From a bacterium (GTDB taxonomy: Bacteria > RBG-13-66-14): 9,849 bases of DNA. Where the stretch lies: NCBI GenBank assembly GCA_026398675.1, contig JAPLSK010000208.1:1-9849 (forward strand), given 5' to 3'. Both the position numbers and the translations under genes were made by a program. Under the pieces are notes generated by a model. The model was not told the origin of the DNA and did not search any database. It saw nothing but the letters and a program-made list of their open reading frames with translations. Positions 1 to 6,338 of the stretch are shown piece by piece; the first letter of the stretch is position 1; the number at the start of each line of letters is the position of its first letter.

Positions 1-142
1 GGAGGTCCGGCAGGCGGTCCAGTAGCGCCGCGTCCGCCGCGACGGGCAGGCCGCACAGGTCGTCCAGGGTGACCTTGCTCGGCCGCTCCGCCACGGGCTG
101 CGGCGTTATCCTCGACAGGTCTATCTCGGGGTAACGGCTCAT
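1..142 (-). CDS. Unidentified protein, N-terminal 47 residues (cut by window edge)
   Basis: An open frame starts at ATG (140-142) and runs without a stop to the window edge. It encodes a peptide beginning MSRYPEIDLSRITPQP, followed by a stretch with SKVTLDDLCGLP. Composition and strand match the resident GC-rich genes. A possible extended -10 element lies just upstream, and the preceding gene ends 51 bp away. No clear Shine-Dalgarno sequence precedes the ATG; the 5 prime flank is an A-rich stretch. No signal peptide or membrane segment is visible. I do not recognise the family from this fragment. Confidence 0.55.
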   Translation of the reverse strand, partial: MSRYPEIDLSRITPQPVAERPSKVTLDDLCGLPVAADAALLDRLPDL

Positions 143-166
143 TTTTATTTTGGGTCGGTCACGGTG

Positions 167-175
167 ATTGTAGCA
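167..175 (-). promoter_or_regulatory. Possible extended -10 promoter for the partial gene
   Basis: On the minus strand the sequence TGCTACAAT matches the extended -10 pattern TGnTATAAT with one mismatch. Transcription would start near 160, about 18 nt before the ATG at 142. No good -35 hexamer is seen 16-18 nt upstream, which is tolerated in extended -10 promoters. The element sits between the glycosyltransferase stop codon (194) and the partial gene, so that gene may be transcribed independently. This is weak, motif-only evidence. Confidence 0.3.
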
Positions 176-193
176 AAAAGGTCGGGTCGGGGG

Positions 194-667
194 CTATCGG
201 GAGGGTTTCATCTTCCCGGCCTTGGCCCGCAGGCGCCCGCGGACCTTCTCATCCGTGAGCTCGCGCAGGGCGTCGGCGGCGATCCAGCGCGCCGCCATCG
301 AGTCCCTTTTCGCGATTTTCACCGCCGTTTTCACCGCCGCGGCGTTCAGCGCGAGGTTGCGCTTGCCTATCTGACGCAGGGCCCAGTTGACGGCTTTCTT
401 GACGAAGTTGCGCCCGTCGTCCGATGCCCGTTCGATGAGCGGCAGGTGTTCCAGGAACTTGCCGTCGGGCGCTTTTTTGTCGTGGACCGCCAGGGCGGCC
501 AGGAGGGCGAATCCGGCCCGCCGGACGAACTCCTCCTCCCGCCCCGCCCACTCCGGCACCTTGGCCCAGGCGAAGGGCGTCCGGTCCACCAGGTTCGAGC
601 AGCACTGGTCCACCAGGTCCCAGGAGTCGAACCCGCCCGCCCAGTGCTCCAATTGCTCAATTTCTCC
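194..667 (-). other. Truncated AlkD-like DNA alkylation repeat domain inside the glycosyltransferase ORF
   Basis: This marks the approximate extent of the AlkD-like segment (residues ~466-622). AlkD enzymes excise bulky or positively charged alkylated bases using stacked HEAT-like helical repeats. Here only the C-terminal two-thirds remain, joined in frame right after the last transmembrane helix (LWVVAALFAAIQIEWLVVM). The retained region carries all four residues known as important in AlkD, but the lost N-terminal repeats also contact DNA and support the fold, so I infer reduced or no activity. G+C content is the same on both sides of the junction, so both halves look resident. Confidence 0.7.
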
Positions 668-2062
668 GGCCATGACGACCAGCCACTCGATCTGTATCGC
701 CGCGAAGAGGGCGGCGACGACCCACAGGCCGACCCTCCTTTTTCTCGAATTTTTCAGCGTGACCCAGAAATCGCCCCCCCGCCGGAGACGACCGGCGAAC
801 ACCGCGGCCACGACCGCCAAAAGCGGCGTGGTGGGGATGTGGTACACGGGGTGGGAGAAGCTGACGAAGTAGGGCAGCGCGTAGAGCAACGAGATTCCCA
901 GGAGCACCGTCAGGGCGTCCCTCCCCGGCAGCGCCTTGCCCCCCGCGAAGAGCGCCGCGACGACCGCCCCGGCGATGCCCACGTAGAACGCGCCGTCGGC
1001 CGCGATGGCCGCCAGCCCCACCCACAGCGGCAGGCCGAAAATTTTTACGAGGTACGAGCCGGTGAAGCTGTCGGTGGCGAGGTAGGTCCGCACGCGGCTC
1101 AAGCTGCGCACGAGGAAGAGGTCCGGCCGCCCGGCTATCTCCCCCCAGGCCACCGCCGCGTAGCGCCCGCTCCGCAGGTGCGCCGGCAGCGTGTCTATCT
1201 CGACCACCAGGCGTCTGAAGTTGGCGGGCCACCCGGATTCGACGCCCGCGTGCGACCCCAGCCACCAGGTCTTGTAAAGCGGCGTGTACGGGTTGTTCCC
1301 CAAAAAGAGGTTCCACGTGTTGGCCTCGTTGATGAAGACGAAGTGGCCGGTCATGTTATCCGCGACCAGGAGCCAGAGAGCGACGACGCCGACCGCCGGC
1401 AGGAAGGCCGCCAGCGGCGGCAGCGGCTTCTTCAACTTCACCGCCAGATAGACCGGCACCCCCGCGAGGAGGACGAGGCTCGTGGGCCGGATGAGCGCCG
1501 TGAAGCCCAGGACGCACCCCAGGATGACCGCCGTGCCGGTCCCCGCCCCGCGGACCAACCGGAGGGTCAGCCAGGCCGCCGCGGTAACCCCCACCGCCGT
1601 CGGGAGCTGGGTCAGCGTGTCCACCGAGTTGAGGATGTAGCACGGGTAGAGGGCGAAGGCGATGAGGAAGAGGTTGGCGCCGAAGCGGGCCGCCCCCGCG
1701 CCCTCCGGGGTCCATTTCTCCTCCCGTGACGCGTCCAGAACGAGGCGGTACCCCAGGAGCGCCAGCGCCAGGAACCACAAAAGCATCGAGGCCCGGGCGA
1801 GGAACTCGCCGGAATTCAGGCGCCCGAAGATGGAAAGGAAGAGGGGCAGGCCCGGGGGCCACTGGGGGGTGTAGCTGGTCCCCGTGGCGAGATACCCGGC
1901 TTCCTTGAAGTAGCCCGAGGCGTCCGAGATGAGGGGCTGGTCGGCGACGAGGAAGAGGACCCCGAGGCGCAGTGCGACCGCCAGGAGGAGTATGACCCAC
2001 CCCGCCCGCCGGTCTTCGAGAAGATTAAAGAAATTCCTTCTTTCGGGGTTAATCAACGTCAA
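194..2062 (-). CDS. GT-C family membrane glycosyltransferase fused to a truncated AlkD-like DNA glycosylase domain
   Basis: The 622-residue frame has two unlike parts. Residues ~20-460 hold about eleven or twelve hydrophobic helices, with a conserved first-loop motif SDASGYF (Asp47) and a following QWPPGLPLFLS stretch. This is the layout of PMT/ArnT-like GT-C enzymes, which move sugars from lipid-phosphate donors at the outer face of the inner membrane. Residues ~466-622 are unmistakably of the DNA-alkylation-repeat (AlkD) family: FDSWDLVDQCC (478-488), RRAGFALLAALAVHDKKAPD, NFVKKAVNWALRQIGKRN and ARWIAADALREL. Residues equivalent to the Bacillus cereus AlkD active site (W109, D113, R148, W187) appear as W481, D485, R514 or R515 and W560. 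The first ~80-95 residues of AlkD are missing. The start is TTG at 2062 or 2056; a stop codon lies directly upstream in frame, and both starts overlap the restriction gene's 3 prime end, suggesting coupling or loss of the native start. The acceptor substrate is unknown. The fusion could be real or an assembly artefact. Confidence 0.85.
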   Translation of the reverse strand: MTLINPERRNFFNLLEDRRAGWVILLLAVALRLGVLFLVADQPLISDASGYFKEAGYLATGTSYTPQWPPGLPLFLSIFGRLNSGEFLARASMLLWFLALALLGYRLVLDASREEKWTPEGAGAARFGANLFLIAFALYPCYILNSVDTLTQLPTAVGVTAAAWLTLRLVRGAGTGTAVILGCVLGFTALIRPTSLVLLAGVPVYLAVKLKKPLPPLAAFLPAVGVVALWLLVADNMTGHFVFINEANTWNLFLGNNPYTPLYKTWWLGSHAGVESGWPANFRRLVVEIDTLPAHLRSGRYAAVAWGEIAGRPDLFLVRSLSRVRTYLATDSFTGSYLVKIFGLPLWVGLAAIAADGAFYVGIAGAVVAALFAGGKALPGRDALTVLLGISLLYALPYFVSFSHPVYHIPTTPLLAVVAAVFAGRLRRGGDFWVTLKNSRKRRVGLWVVAALFAAIQIEWLVVMAGEIEQLEHWAGGFDSWDLVDQCCSNLVDRTPFAWAKVPEWAGREEEFVRRAGFALLAALAVHDKKAPDGKFLEHLPLIERASDDGRNFVKKAVNWALRQIGKRNLALNAAAVKTAVKIAKRDSMAARWIAADALRELTDEKVRGRLRAKAGKMKPSR

Positions 2063-2594
2063 TTAAGATGATCATTACCGGAACGGCAGGGTAGTGGCGC
2101 CTAAGTCTTTCGATGTCTGTAATTAATTGTTCACCATAGGATACGCCTGTGGACATCTCCTTAAAAAGACTGTGGCTTGGCACTATTTCAACGCCAACAT
2201 CGGTCTTGTTTTCATTAAAAAAGTATTGGAATTTTGACATATCGTAGAACATAGAGAAATATTTACCAAATTGTACTTCAATTAAAACCTTCCCTTTTAC
2301 GAAATCGATCTCCTTAGAGCCTTTCTCCAATTTTATATCACTATTTGGTATATCACGTGTATACGTTTCTTTTAATTTTGTGTAACCCATCTTTTTAAAT
2401 TCACTATTGAATTGGTCATTCATGCCTGAAGGATCGTAAAGAAGCTTGCCTTTCATGGTTTTCTCTTCACTCACTTTAGTGCGTTTAGCTTTAACTATCG
2501 AGATAACCTGGTATATCTCCTTTAGATGAACGGGATATCTTACCTGCAGTATCTCGGCGCCGCCCAAATGCGAGTAGATATAGACCACCTTCAT
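2049..2594 (-). CDS. Type II restriction endonuclease, BstYI/BglII family
   Basis: This 181-residue protein belongs to the BglII/BstYI group of type II endonucleases. The catalytic signature IDFVKGKVLIEVQFGKY gives Asp97, Glu106 and Gln108, the same D-x8-E-x-Q spacing as BglII Asp84/Glu93/Gln95. Its overall sequence follows BstYI as I remember it: an N-terminal YSHLGGAEILQV stretch, the DVGVEIVPSHSLFKEMSTGVSYGEQ stretch at 132-156 (shown here in part only as family evidence), and a hydrophobic C-terminus. It is slightly shorter than BstYI (about 200 residues). BstYI cuts R^GATCY, so the predicted target is RGATCY or a subset such as AGATCT. The ATG overlaps the methyltransferase stop (ATGA), and AAGGAG lies 5 nt upstream, so the two genes are translationally coupled. 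The gene is clearly more AT-rich than the resident genes, indicating horizontal transfer. The frame is intact; whether the enzyme is made is uncertain, because its methyltransferase is interrupted. Confidence 0.9.
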   Translation of the reverse strand: MKVVYIYSHLGGAEILQVRYPVHLKEIYQVISIVKAKRTKVSEEKTMKGKLLYDPSGMNDQFNSEFKKMGYTKLKETYTRDIPNSDIKLEKGSKEIDFVKGKVLIEVQFGKYFSMFYDMSKFQYFFNENKTDVGVEIVPSHSLFKEMSTGVSYGEQLITDIERLRRHYPAVPVMIILIDVD

Positions 2595-3523
2595 AGCTTC
2601 TCCTTGGTCCCTGTGTGCAGTGTCAAGCTTGATTGATAATCCGCAAAGGTAAGTATCTTCGGTGGTATATTGTTCGGGTTGCTTGGGTTATACACTTCCC
2701 TTATCATCGGTCTTATTTTCAGTTTACCATTTTCCGCTAACCGTAATCTTTCCTTTGTGATTTCAATGTATTTATCTACCATTTCAGCTCCGATGGCTTT
2801 TCTACCGTTGGCTATAGCTGCAATAGCCGTAGTTCCGACTCCGAGGAAGGGATCGAGCACCCAATCCCCTTCGTCCGTCATGGAAAGGATTAACCTCTCG
2901 ACTAACTCAACGGGGAATTGGCACGGGTGCTCCGTTTTTTCGACGTGGTTTGCTTTTACGTTGGGTATCTCCCAAACGTCGGATGGATTTTTACCGAGGG
3001 GGTTGCCAGAAAGTTGTCACTTTTTAGGACCTTTGAAATACTTCTTCTTCGGATACTTTTGGGGTACTCGGATGGGATCGAGATTGAATGTGTAGTTCTC
3101 GCTCTTGGTGAACCACAGTATAACCTCGTATCTGCCGGAAAACCTTTTTGAGGCGTGTAGACCGTGTCCGAAGTACCAGACGATTCTATTTCTAAGTGAT
3201 AAACCTAAAGAATCGAAAATTGGGTATAAGAGCACATCCAGGGGTATGATACCACCGTTCTTTACGTAATTTCCAACCTGCCAACAGATACTGCCGGTTT
3301 CATCGAGAACCCTCACACACTCCTTTATTACTTCCGACTGTTGCTCGACGTACTCTTGAATGTCTAGCTTTTTCTCGTATTCCTTACCGATGTTATAAGG
3401 TGGCGACGTAACGACCAGTTTAATGTAGTTGTCAGGGATGGTCTGTAATAATCCCATGCAATCACCATGATAGAGAACGAAGTCGGCTTTAGGATTAAAG
3501 CAGGAATATATCTGAATAGACAC
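2591..3523 (-). pseudogene. DNA methyltransferase (SPPY type, beta-class order) of the R-M pair, interrupted by one in-frame TGA
   Basis: Read from GTG (3521-3523) to TGA (2591-2593), this is a ~310-codon SAM-dependent methyltransferase with one internal TGA at 3017-3019 (codon 169). Before the stop: the catalytic motif TSPPYN (39-44) and the target-proximal region FGHGLHASKRFSGRYEVILWF. After it, in the same frame: QLSGNPLGKNPSDVW, HPCQFP, and the SAM-binding motif DPFLGVGTT (224-232). Catalytic motif before SAM motif is the beta-class order; SPPY suggests N4-cytosine methylation, as known for M.BglII, though N6-adenine is not excluded. The stop falls where relatives usually carry Gly (GPKKG-x-LSGNPLG), so GGA to TGA is the simplest change. 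No ATG, GTG or TTG lies in frame between the stop and Met215, so reinitiation would lose HPCQFP. An SD (GGAGG) lies in the last codons of the LysM gene, 10 nt before the GTG. Expected role: protecting host RGATCY sites. Readthrough (UGA followed by C is a leaky context) or sequencing error remain possible. Confidence 0.85.
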
Positions 3524-3530
3524 GGTTTAT

Positions 3531-4583
3531 TTACCTCCGCACGTAGTCCACGTAGTCGCCGATTTCCAGGCGGGTGGTGGCGCCCAGGACCAGGCAGGTC
3601 GCCGTGGAGTCGGTGACCTTCAACACCCCCAGCGTCCCAATCTCCTCGTCGGGTAGCCGGACCGCCTCGAGGCTGGCCGGGTCGTCCACGGTGCGCCCGG
3701 AGCGCCAGACGATGACCCTCGAACCGGGCTCGAGGCCCTGGTCCGACCCCCAATTGATGTAGACCACGTTCCCCTGGGCGGCGTAGCTGCGGCCGTCGCG
3801 CTCCCAGCAGACGTACCCCCGCTCGGCGAGCGCCTCCTCCTCGGACCCCCACACCGGCGGCTCGACCCCCGTGCGGAAGCGGAGAAACTCGTCGTCTATC
3901 TCCTCGCGGAAACGTATCTTGTCGCCGATGAGGATGGCCTCGTTGCAGGAGATGACCTTGGCGCGGCTGACATCGGGGTAGACGTCGGTGACCTCGATGA
4001 CGCCGACGTTCTGTATGAGGCGGCCCACGTCTATGCGCGAGTCGGGGATGACGATGCGGCCCTTGTCGCGGTAGACGAGGAACTGGGCGCCGGGGTAGAA
4101 GCCCTCGTCGTCGCCGCCGGAGATGTACACCTCGTCGTAGAGGGCGACCATGGTGCGGTCCTCGTCGGCGGAGGCGACGATGTGGGCCAGCTCCCAGTAC
4201 TCGTCTATATCGGGCACCACCATGCCGCCGTATTCCAGCAGGCGCCGCCAGAGACCGACGAGCTGCTCCCGCGTCAAGGCCACGATGGGCTCGTCGTCGC
4301 GGATGCGGACCTGGATGCGCGCGGGGAGGTCGGGGGGGACGTTGGGCGGGATGTAGATCTCCTCGCCGGGGTAAATCCAGTGCGGGTGCTCCACTATCTC
4401 GGGGTTGGCCTGCCAGATGAGGGGCCAGAGCCAGGGGCTGCCCAGGAATTCCTCGGCCAGGTCCCAGAGGGTGTCGCCGCGCTGGACGGTGTAGACGCGG
4501 TCGGGGTCCAGTTGGCCGCCGCCGGCGGCCAGGGCGGTCATCAAAATCAGGGCGACGACGAGAACGGGTGTCTGGCGGCGCAT
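3531..4583 (-). CDS. Exported LysM-domain protein with a duplicated C-terminal beta module
   Basis: A 350-residue protein. Residues 1-20 form a signal peptide (RRQ, then the hydrophobic PVLVVALILMTALAA). Residues ~30-79 are a LysM domain (YTVQRGDTLWDLAEEFLG ... WIYPGEEIYIPP), which binds peptidoglycan glycan chains, so it should act in the cell wall or periplasm. The rest contains two related copies of a ~75-residue module: 149-224 (EVYISGGDDEGFYPGAQFLVY ... ILIGDKI) and 272-346 (NVVYINWGSDQGLEPGSRVIVW ... LEIGDYV). Each has a G-x-G-x2-PG turn and ends in an IGD motif. I do not assign these a precise family; the pattern recalls the C-terminal region of FlgT-like proteins. The start at 4583 is chosen for the GGGAG Shine-Dalgarno and the signal peptide; the frame is open further upstream but not coding-like. 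A promoter lies at 4612-4640. The R-M methyltransferase starts 7 bp after this gene's stop and uses its last codons as an SD. Confidence 0.85.
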   Translation of the reverse strand: MRRQTPVLVVALILMTALAAGGGQLDPDRVYTVQRGDTLWDLAEEFLGSPWLWPLIWQANPEIVEHPHWIYPGEEIYIPPNVPPDLPARIQVRIRDDEPIVALTREQLVGLWRRLLEYGGMVVPDIDEYWELAHIVASADEDRTMVALYDEVYISGGDDEGFYPGAQFLVYRDKGRIVIPDSRIDVGRLIQNVGVIEVTDVYPDVSRAKVISCNEAILIGDKIRFREEIDDEFLRFRTGVEPPVWGSEEEALAERGYVCWERDGRSYAAQGNVVYINWGSDQGLEPGSRVIVWRSGRTVDDPASLEAVRLPDEEIGTLGVLKVTDSTATCLVLGATTRLEIGDYVDYVRR

Positions 4584-4611
4584 GGCATCTCCCGGCGGAG
4601 TTTCCATGATG

Positions 4612-4640
4612 AGTTTAGCCCCCCCGCGGGGCCGGGTCAA
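4612..4640 (-). promoter_or_regulatory. Sigma70-type promoter of the LysM gene
   Basis: On the minus strand, TTGACC (4635-4640; 5 of 6 to TTGACA) is separated by exactly 17 nt from TAAACT (4612-4617; 4 of 6 to TATAAT). Transcription would start near 4605, leaving a ~22-nt leader before the ATG at 4583 that contains the GGGAG ribosome-binding site. The spacer holds a CCCCGCGGGG palindrome. The -35 and spacer lie in a 22-bp repeat whose second copy (4683-4704) lacks a -10. If used, it would also drive the R-M genes just downstream. Confidence 0.45.
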
Positions 4641-4704
4641 GCGTCCGGCAAGGGGCTTAAGCCCATTTTCTCCTCTCCCTTGCCCCCGCGGGGCCGGGTC
4701 AAGC
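4621..4704. repeat. Pair of 22-bp direct repeats (4621-4642 and 4683-4704)
   Basis: Two identical 22-bp copies, each containing CCCCGCGGGG followed by CCGGGTCAAGC, lie 62 bp apart start to start in the 125-bp gap between the deacetylase and LysM genes. A 12-bp perfect palindrome, GGGCTTAAGCCC (4653-4664), lies between them. The copy nearer the LysM gene contributes the -35 and spacer of its predicted promoter. The GC palindromes could form small hairpins, but no T-run follows on the minus strand, so they do not look like terminators. A duplicated operator or a dispersed genomic repeat would both fit. Confidence 0.75.
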
Positions 4705-4708
4705 CGAG

Positions 4709-5773
4709 CTACTCCAGGCACTGCGATACCCCGACCAGGGCGACGCCGGCCTCCCGGGCGTAGGAGATGACCTCGCGGATCGCGTCGAGGGTGGCGTCGC
4801 GGTCGTGGCCGATGACGACGACGGGCCCGTCGCGCTCGAGAGCGAGGTCCACGGCGCGCTTTAGCTCTTTGACCACGGAGCGGCGGGCGGGGTCGTTGTC
4901 CAGAAAAATGTCCCGGCGGGCGTGGGGCAGGCCGTACTCCGCGGCCATGTCCGCCGCCACCGAGGTGTGGTACGTCACCGAGTCCACGAACCACAGGCCC
5001 CGGCCGGAAATCTCGGCGAGGACGACGCCCATGCAGCGGCGGTCGGAGGTCAGCTTGGAGCCCATGTGGTTGTTGACGCCGTCCACGGGGCCGACGTCGT
5101 CCAGGGCCCGGCCGACGAGGCGGCGAAGCTCGTCGTCGGTCATGTAGGTGTAGAGCGCGCCGGGACCGGGGTTTTCATTTCCCAGCGGCTCGCAGGGGAG
5201 GTGGAGCATGACCTCTCGCCCGGCCTCCCGGGCGGCCTGCGCCACCGCCCGTGAGTACGCGCGGTACGGCATCACCGAGGGGGTCACGGGCAGGTCGAGG
5301 ATGCCCGTTATGCTGGGGTCGCGCCCGCCGCAGTCGTCTATGATAATGGCCAGGCGCGGGCCGCGGGGGAGCACCACGGGCCAGGTTATCACGAGGCGGA
5401 AGTGCTCCGGGCCGCCTTCGGGACCGAAGCGCATGGTCAGCTCGCGGCGTCCGGGCAGCTCGCGGACCTCGTGGGAGAGGACCACGGCGCCCAGCTCCCC
5501 GGCGCGCCCGGCGGCGGACTGGGCCAGAAGCTCGGCCTCGTCGGCGTCCGCGGCGGTGACGCCGAGCTCGGGCGCGGGGAGGCGGTTGGGCGGGCCGACG
5601 GGCCGCCGGTCCAGGTGGAGCGGGAGGACGAGGGCGATGTCCGCCTCACCCTTGACCGGTTCGGGTAGTACCGGTCGCGGGGCGCGTGCGCAGCCGGAAT
5701 ACAAAAGGCAGAGGGCGAGTCCAAAAAGGGCGAGCCTTCGGGCCCGCCTCGTTTTCGGTCCGTACCTGTCCAA
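4709..5773 (-). CDS. Divergent polysaccharide deacetylase (DUF610/YibQ-like), exported
   Basis: A 354-residue protein. The C-terminal ~215 residues carry the marks of the divergent polysaccharide deacetylase family (PF04748), a relative of carbohydrate esterase family 4: LAIIIDDCGG (141-150, with the Asp pair), HLPCEP (191-196), GVNNHMGS (232-239), FVDS (262-265), RDIFLDND (287-294) and GHDRDATL (322-329, where relatives usually have GHP). Family members are thought to act on periplasmic or cell-wall polysaccharide; the substrate is not established. Residues ~12-28 form a signal peptide ending SGC, so it may be a lipoprotein anchored at Cys28, although Tyr at -3 is a poor lipobox. The region 30-135 is a low-recognition stalk domain. 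The start is TTG at 5773, 21 bp after the upstream stop, and no better start is seen upstream, so it is probably co-transcribed with the small membrane gene. No frameshift or missing core motif is seen. Confidence 0.85.
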   Translation of the reverse strand: MDRYGPKTRRARRLALFGLALCLLYSGCARAPRPVLPEPVKGEADIALVLPLHLDRRPVGPPNRLPAPELGVTAADADEAELLAQSAAGRAGELGAVVLSHEVRELPGRRELTMRFGPEGGPEHFRLVITWPVVLPRGPRLAIIIDDCGGRDPSITGILDLPVTPSVMPYRAYSRAVAQAAREAGREVMLHLPCEPLGNENPGPGALYTYMTDDELRRLVGRALDDVGPVDGVNNHMGSKLTSDRRCMGVVLAEISGRGLWFVDSVTYHTSVAADMAAEYGLPHARRDIFLDNDPARRSVVKELKRAVDLALERDGPVVVIGHDRDATLDAIREVISYAREAGVALVGVSQCLE

Positions 5774-5794
5774 GTCCCGGGGTATCGTCGTCCC

Positions 5795-6307
5795 CTAGTC
5801 GGAGTGGTCCGGGGCGCTTTCCACCACCGAACGGCCGCGGCTCAAGAACACCACGTTGAAGAGGTAGAGCACAAGGATGGTCACGGCGGCGCACAAGATT
5901 ATCGCCTCGACCATGTTCAGCTCCACCGTGGCAATCACCTCGCCCTTCCCCAGGGCGGCGGCCTCGTTCCTGACCCAGTCCTCGGCAATCGGGGCCGGTC
6001 CCGTGGGGAGCACGACGTCCTTCTCCTTGGCGGCGACGCGGGCCTGGGCCGCGGCCAGCTCCTCCTCGTACGCCGCCTGCAAGCGCGCCTTCTCCGCTAC
6101 GATCCGGTCGTAGACCGTCTGGGCGCCGTAGTGGTCCACGTAGATGCGTTGGTAGTTCATCTGGGCGAAGAAATTGTCCCCGCCCAGGGGAACCAGGAAC
6201 GGCTTCTCCGCCGCCGTGATCCAGAGGTAATCGCCGACCGCCAGGCCGGCGAGGAGCACGATGAGGACTATCACCTGCCAGACCTTGTTCGCGCCGAGGA
6301 AGTTCAT
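5795..6307 (-). CDS. Small two-helix membrane protein with periplasmic or cytoplasmic coiled coil, function unknown
   Basis: A 170-residue protein starting at ATG 6307, chosen over a GTG at 6349 because GGAG lies 5 nt upstream of the ATG and the 14-codon extension overlaps the foreign gene's end. A first membrane helix spans about residues 9-30 (VWQVIVLIVLLAGLAVGDYLW). A middle domain includes a charged, Ala/Glu-rich helix at 66-97 likely to form a coiled coil. A second membrane helix spans about 131-155, and a short polar tail follows. N- and C-termini should therefore be on the same side of the membrane. I do not recognise a family. It directly precedes the exported deacetylase (21-bp gap), suggesting a shared role in envelope maintenance. 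A foreign AT-rich gene ends 31 bp upstream, so its original promoter may have been displaced. Confidence 0.75.
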   Translation of the reverse strand: MNFLGANKVWQVIVLIVLLAGLAVGDYLWITAAEKPFLVPLGGDNFFAQMNYQRIYVDHYGAQTVYDRIVAEKARLQAAYEEELAAAQARVAAKEKDVVLPTGPAPIAEDWVRNEAAALGKGEVIATVELNMVEAIILCAAVTILVLYLFNVVFLSRGRSVVESAPDHSD

Positions 6308-6338
6308 TTGTTCTCCATCAGGAGTCGGTATCAAATCT

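Noticed and set aside
164..1729. Long plus-strand open frame (521 codons) opposite the glycosyltransferase
   Set aside because: Its product is Arg/Pro/Gly-rich low-complexity sequence typical of the antisense of a GC-rich gene. The minus frame has clear transmembrane and AlkD motifs.
2591..2881. Separate 96-residue gene encoding only a SAM-binding domain
   Set aside because: It is in frame with the upstream methyltransferase half, and the codons before its ATG encode conserved methyltransferase sequence (HPCQFP), so it is the 3 prime part of one interrupted gene.
4584..4994. Open extension upstream of the LysM gene start
   Set aside because: The extension overlaps the deacetylase 3 prime end, reads as Arg/Gly/Pro-rich noise, and would bury the signal peptide. 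The ATG at 4583 has an SD and a promoter.
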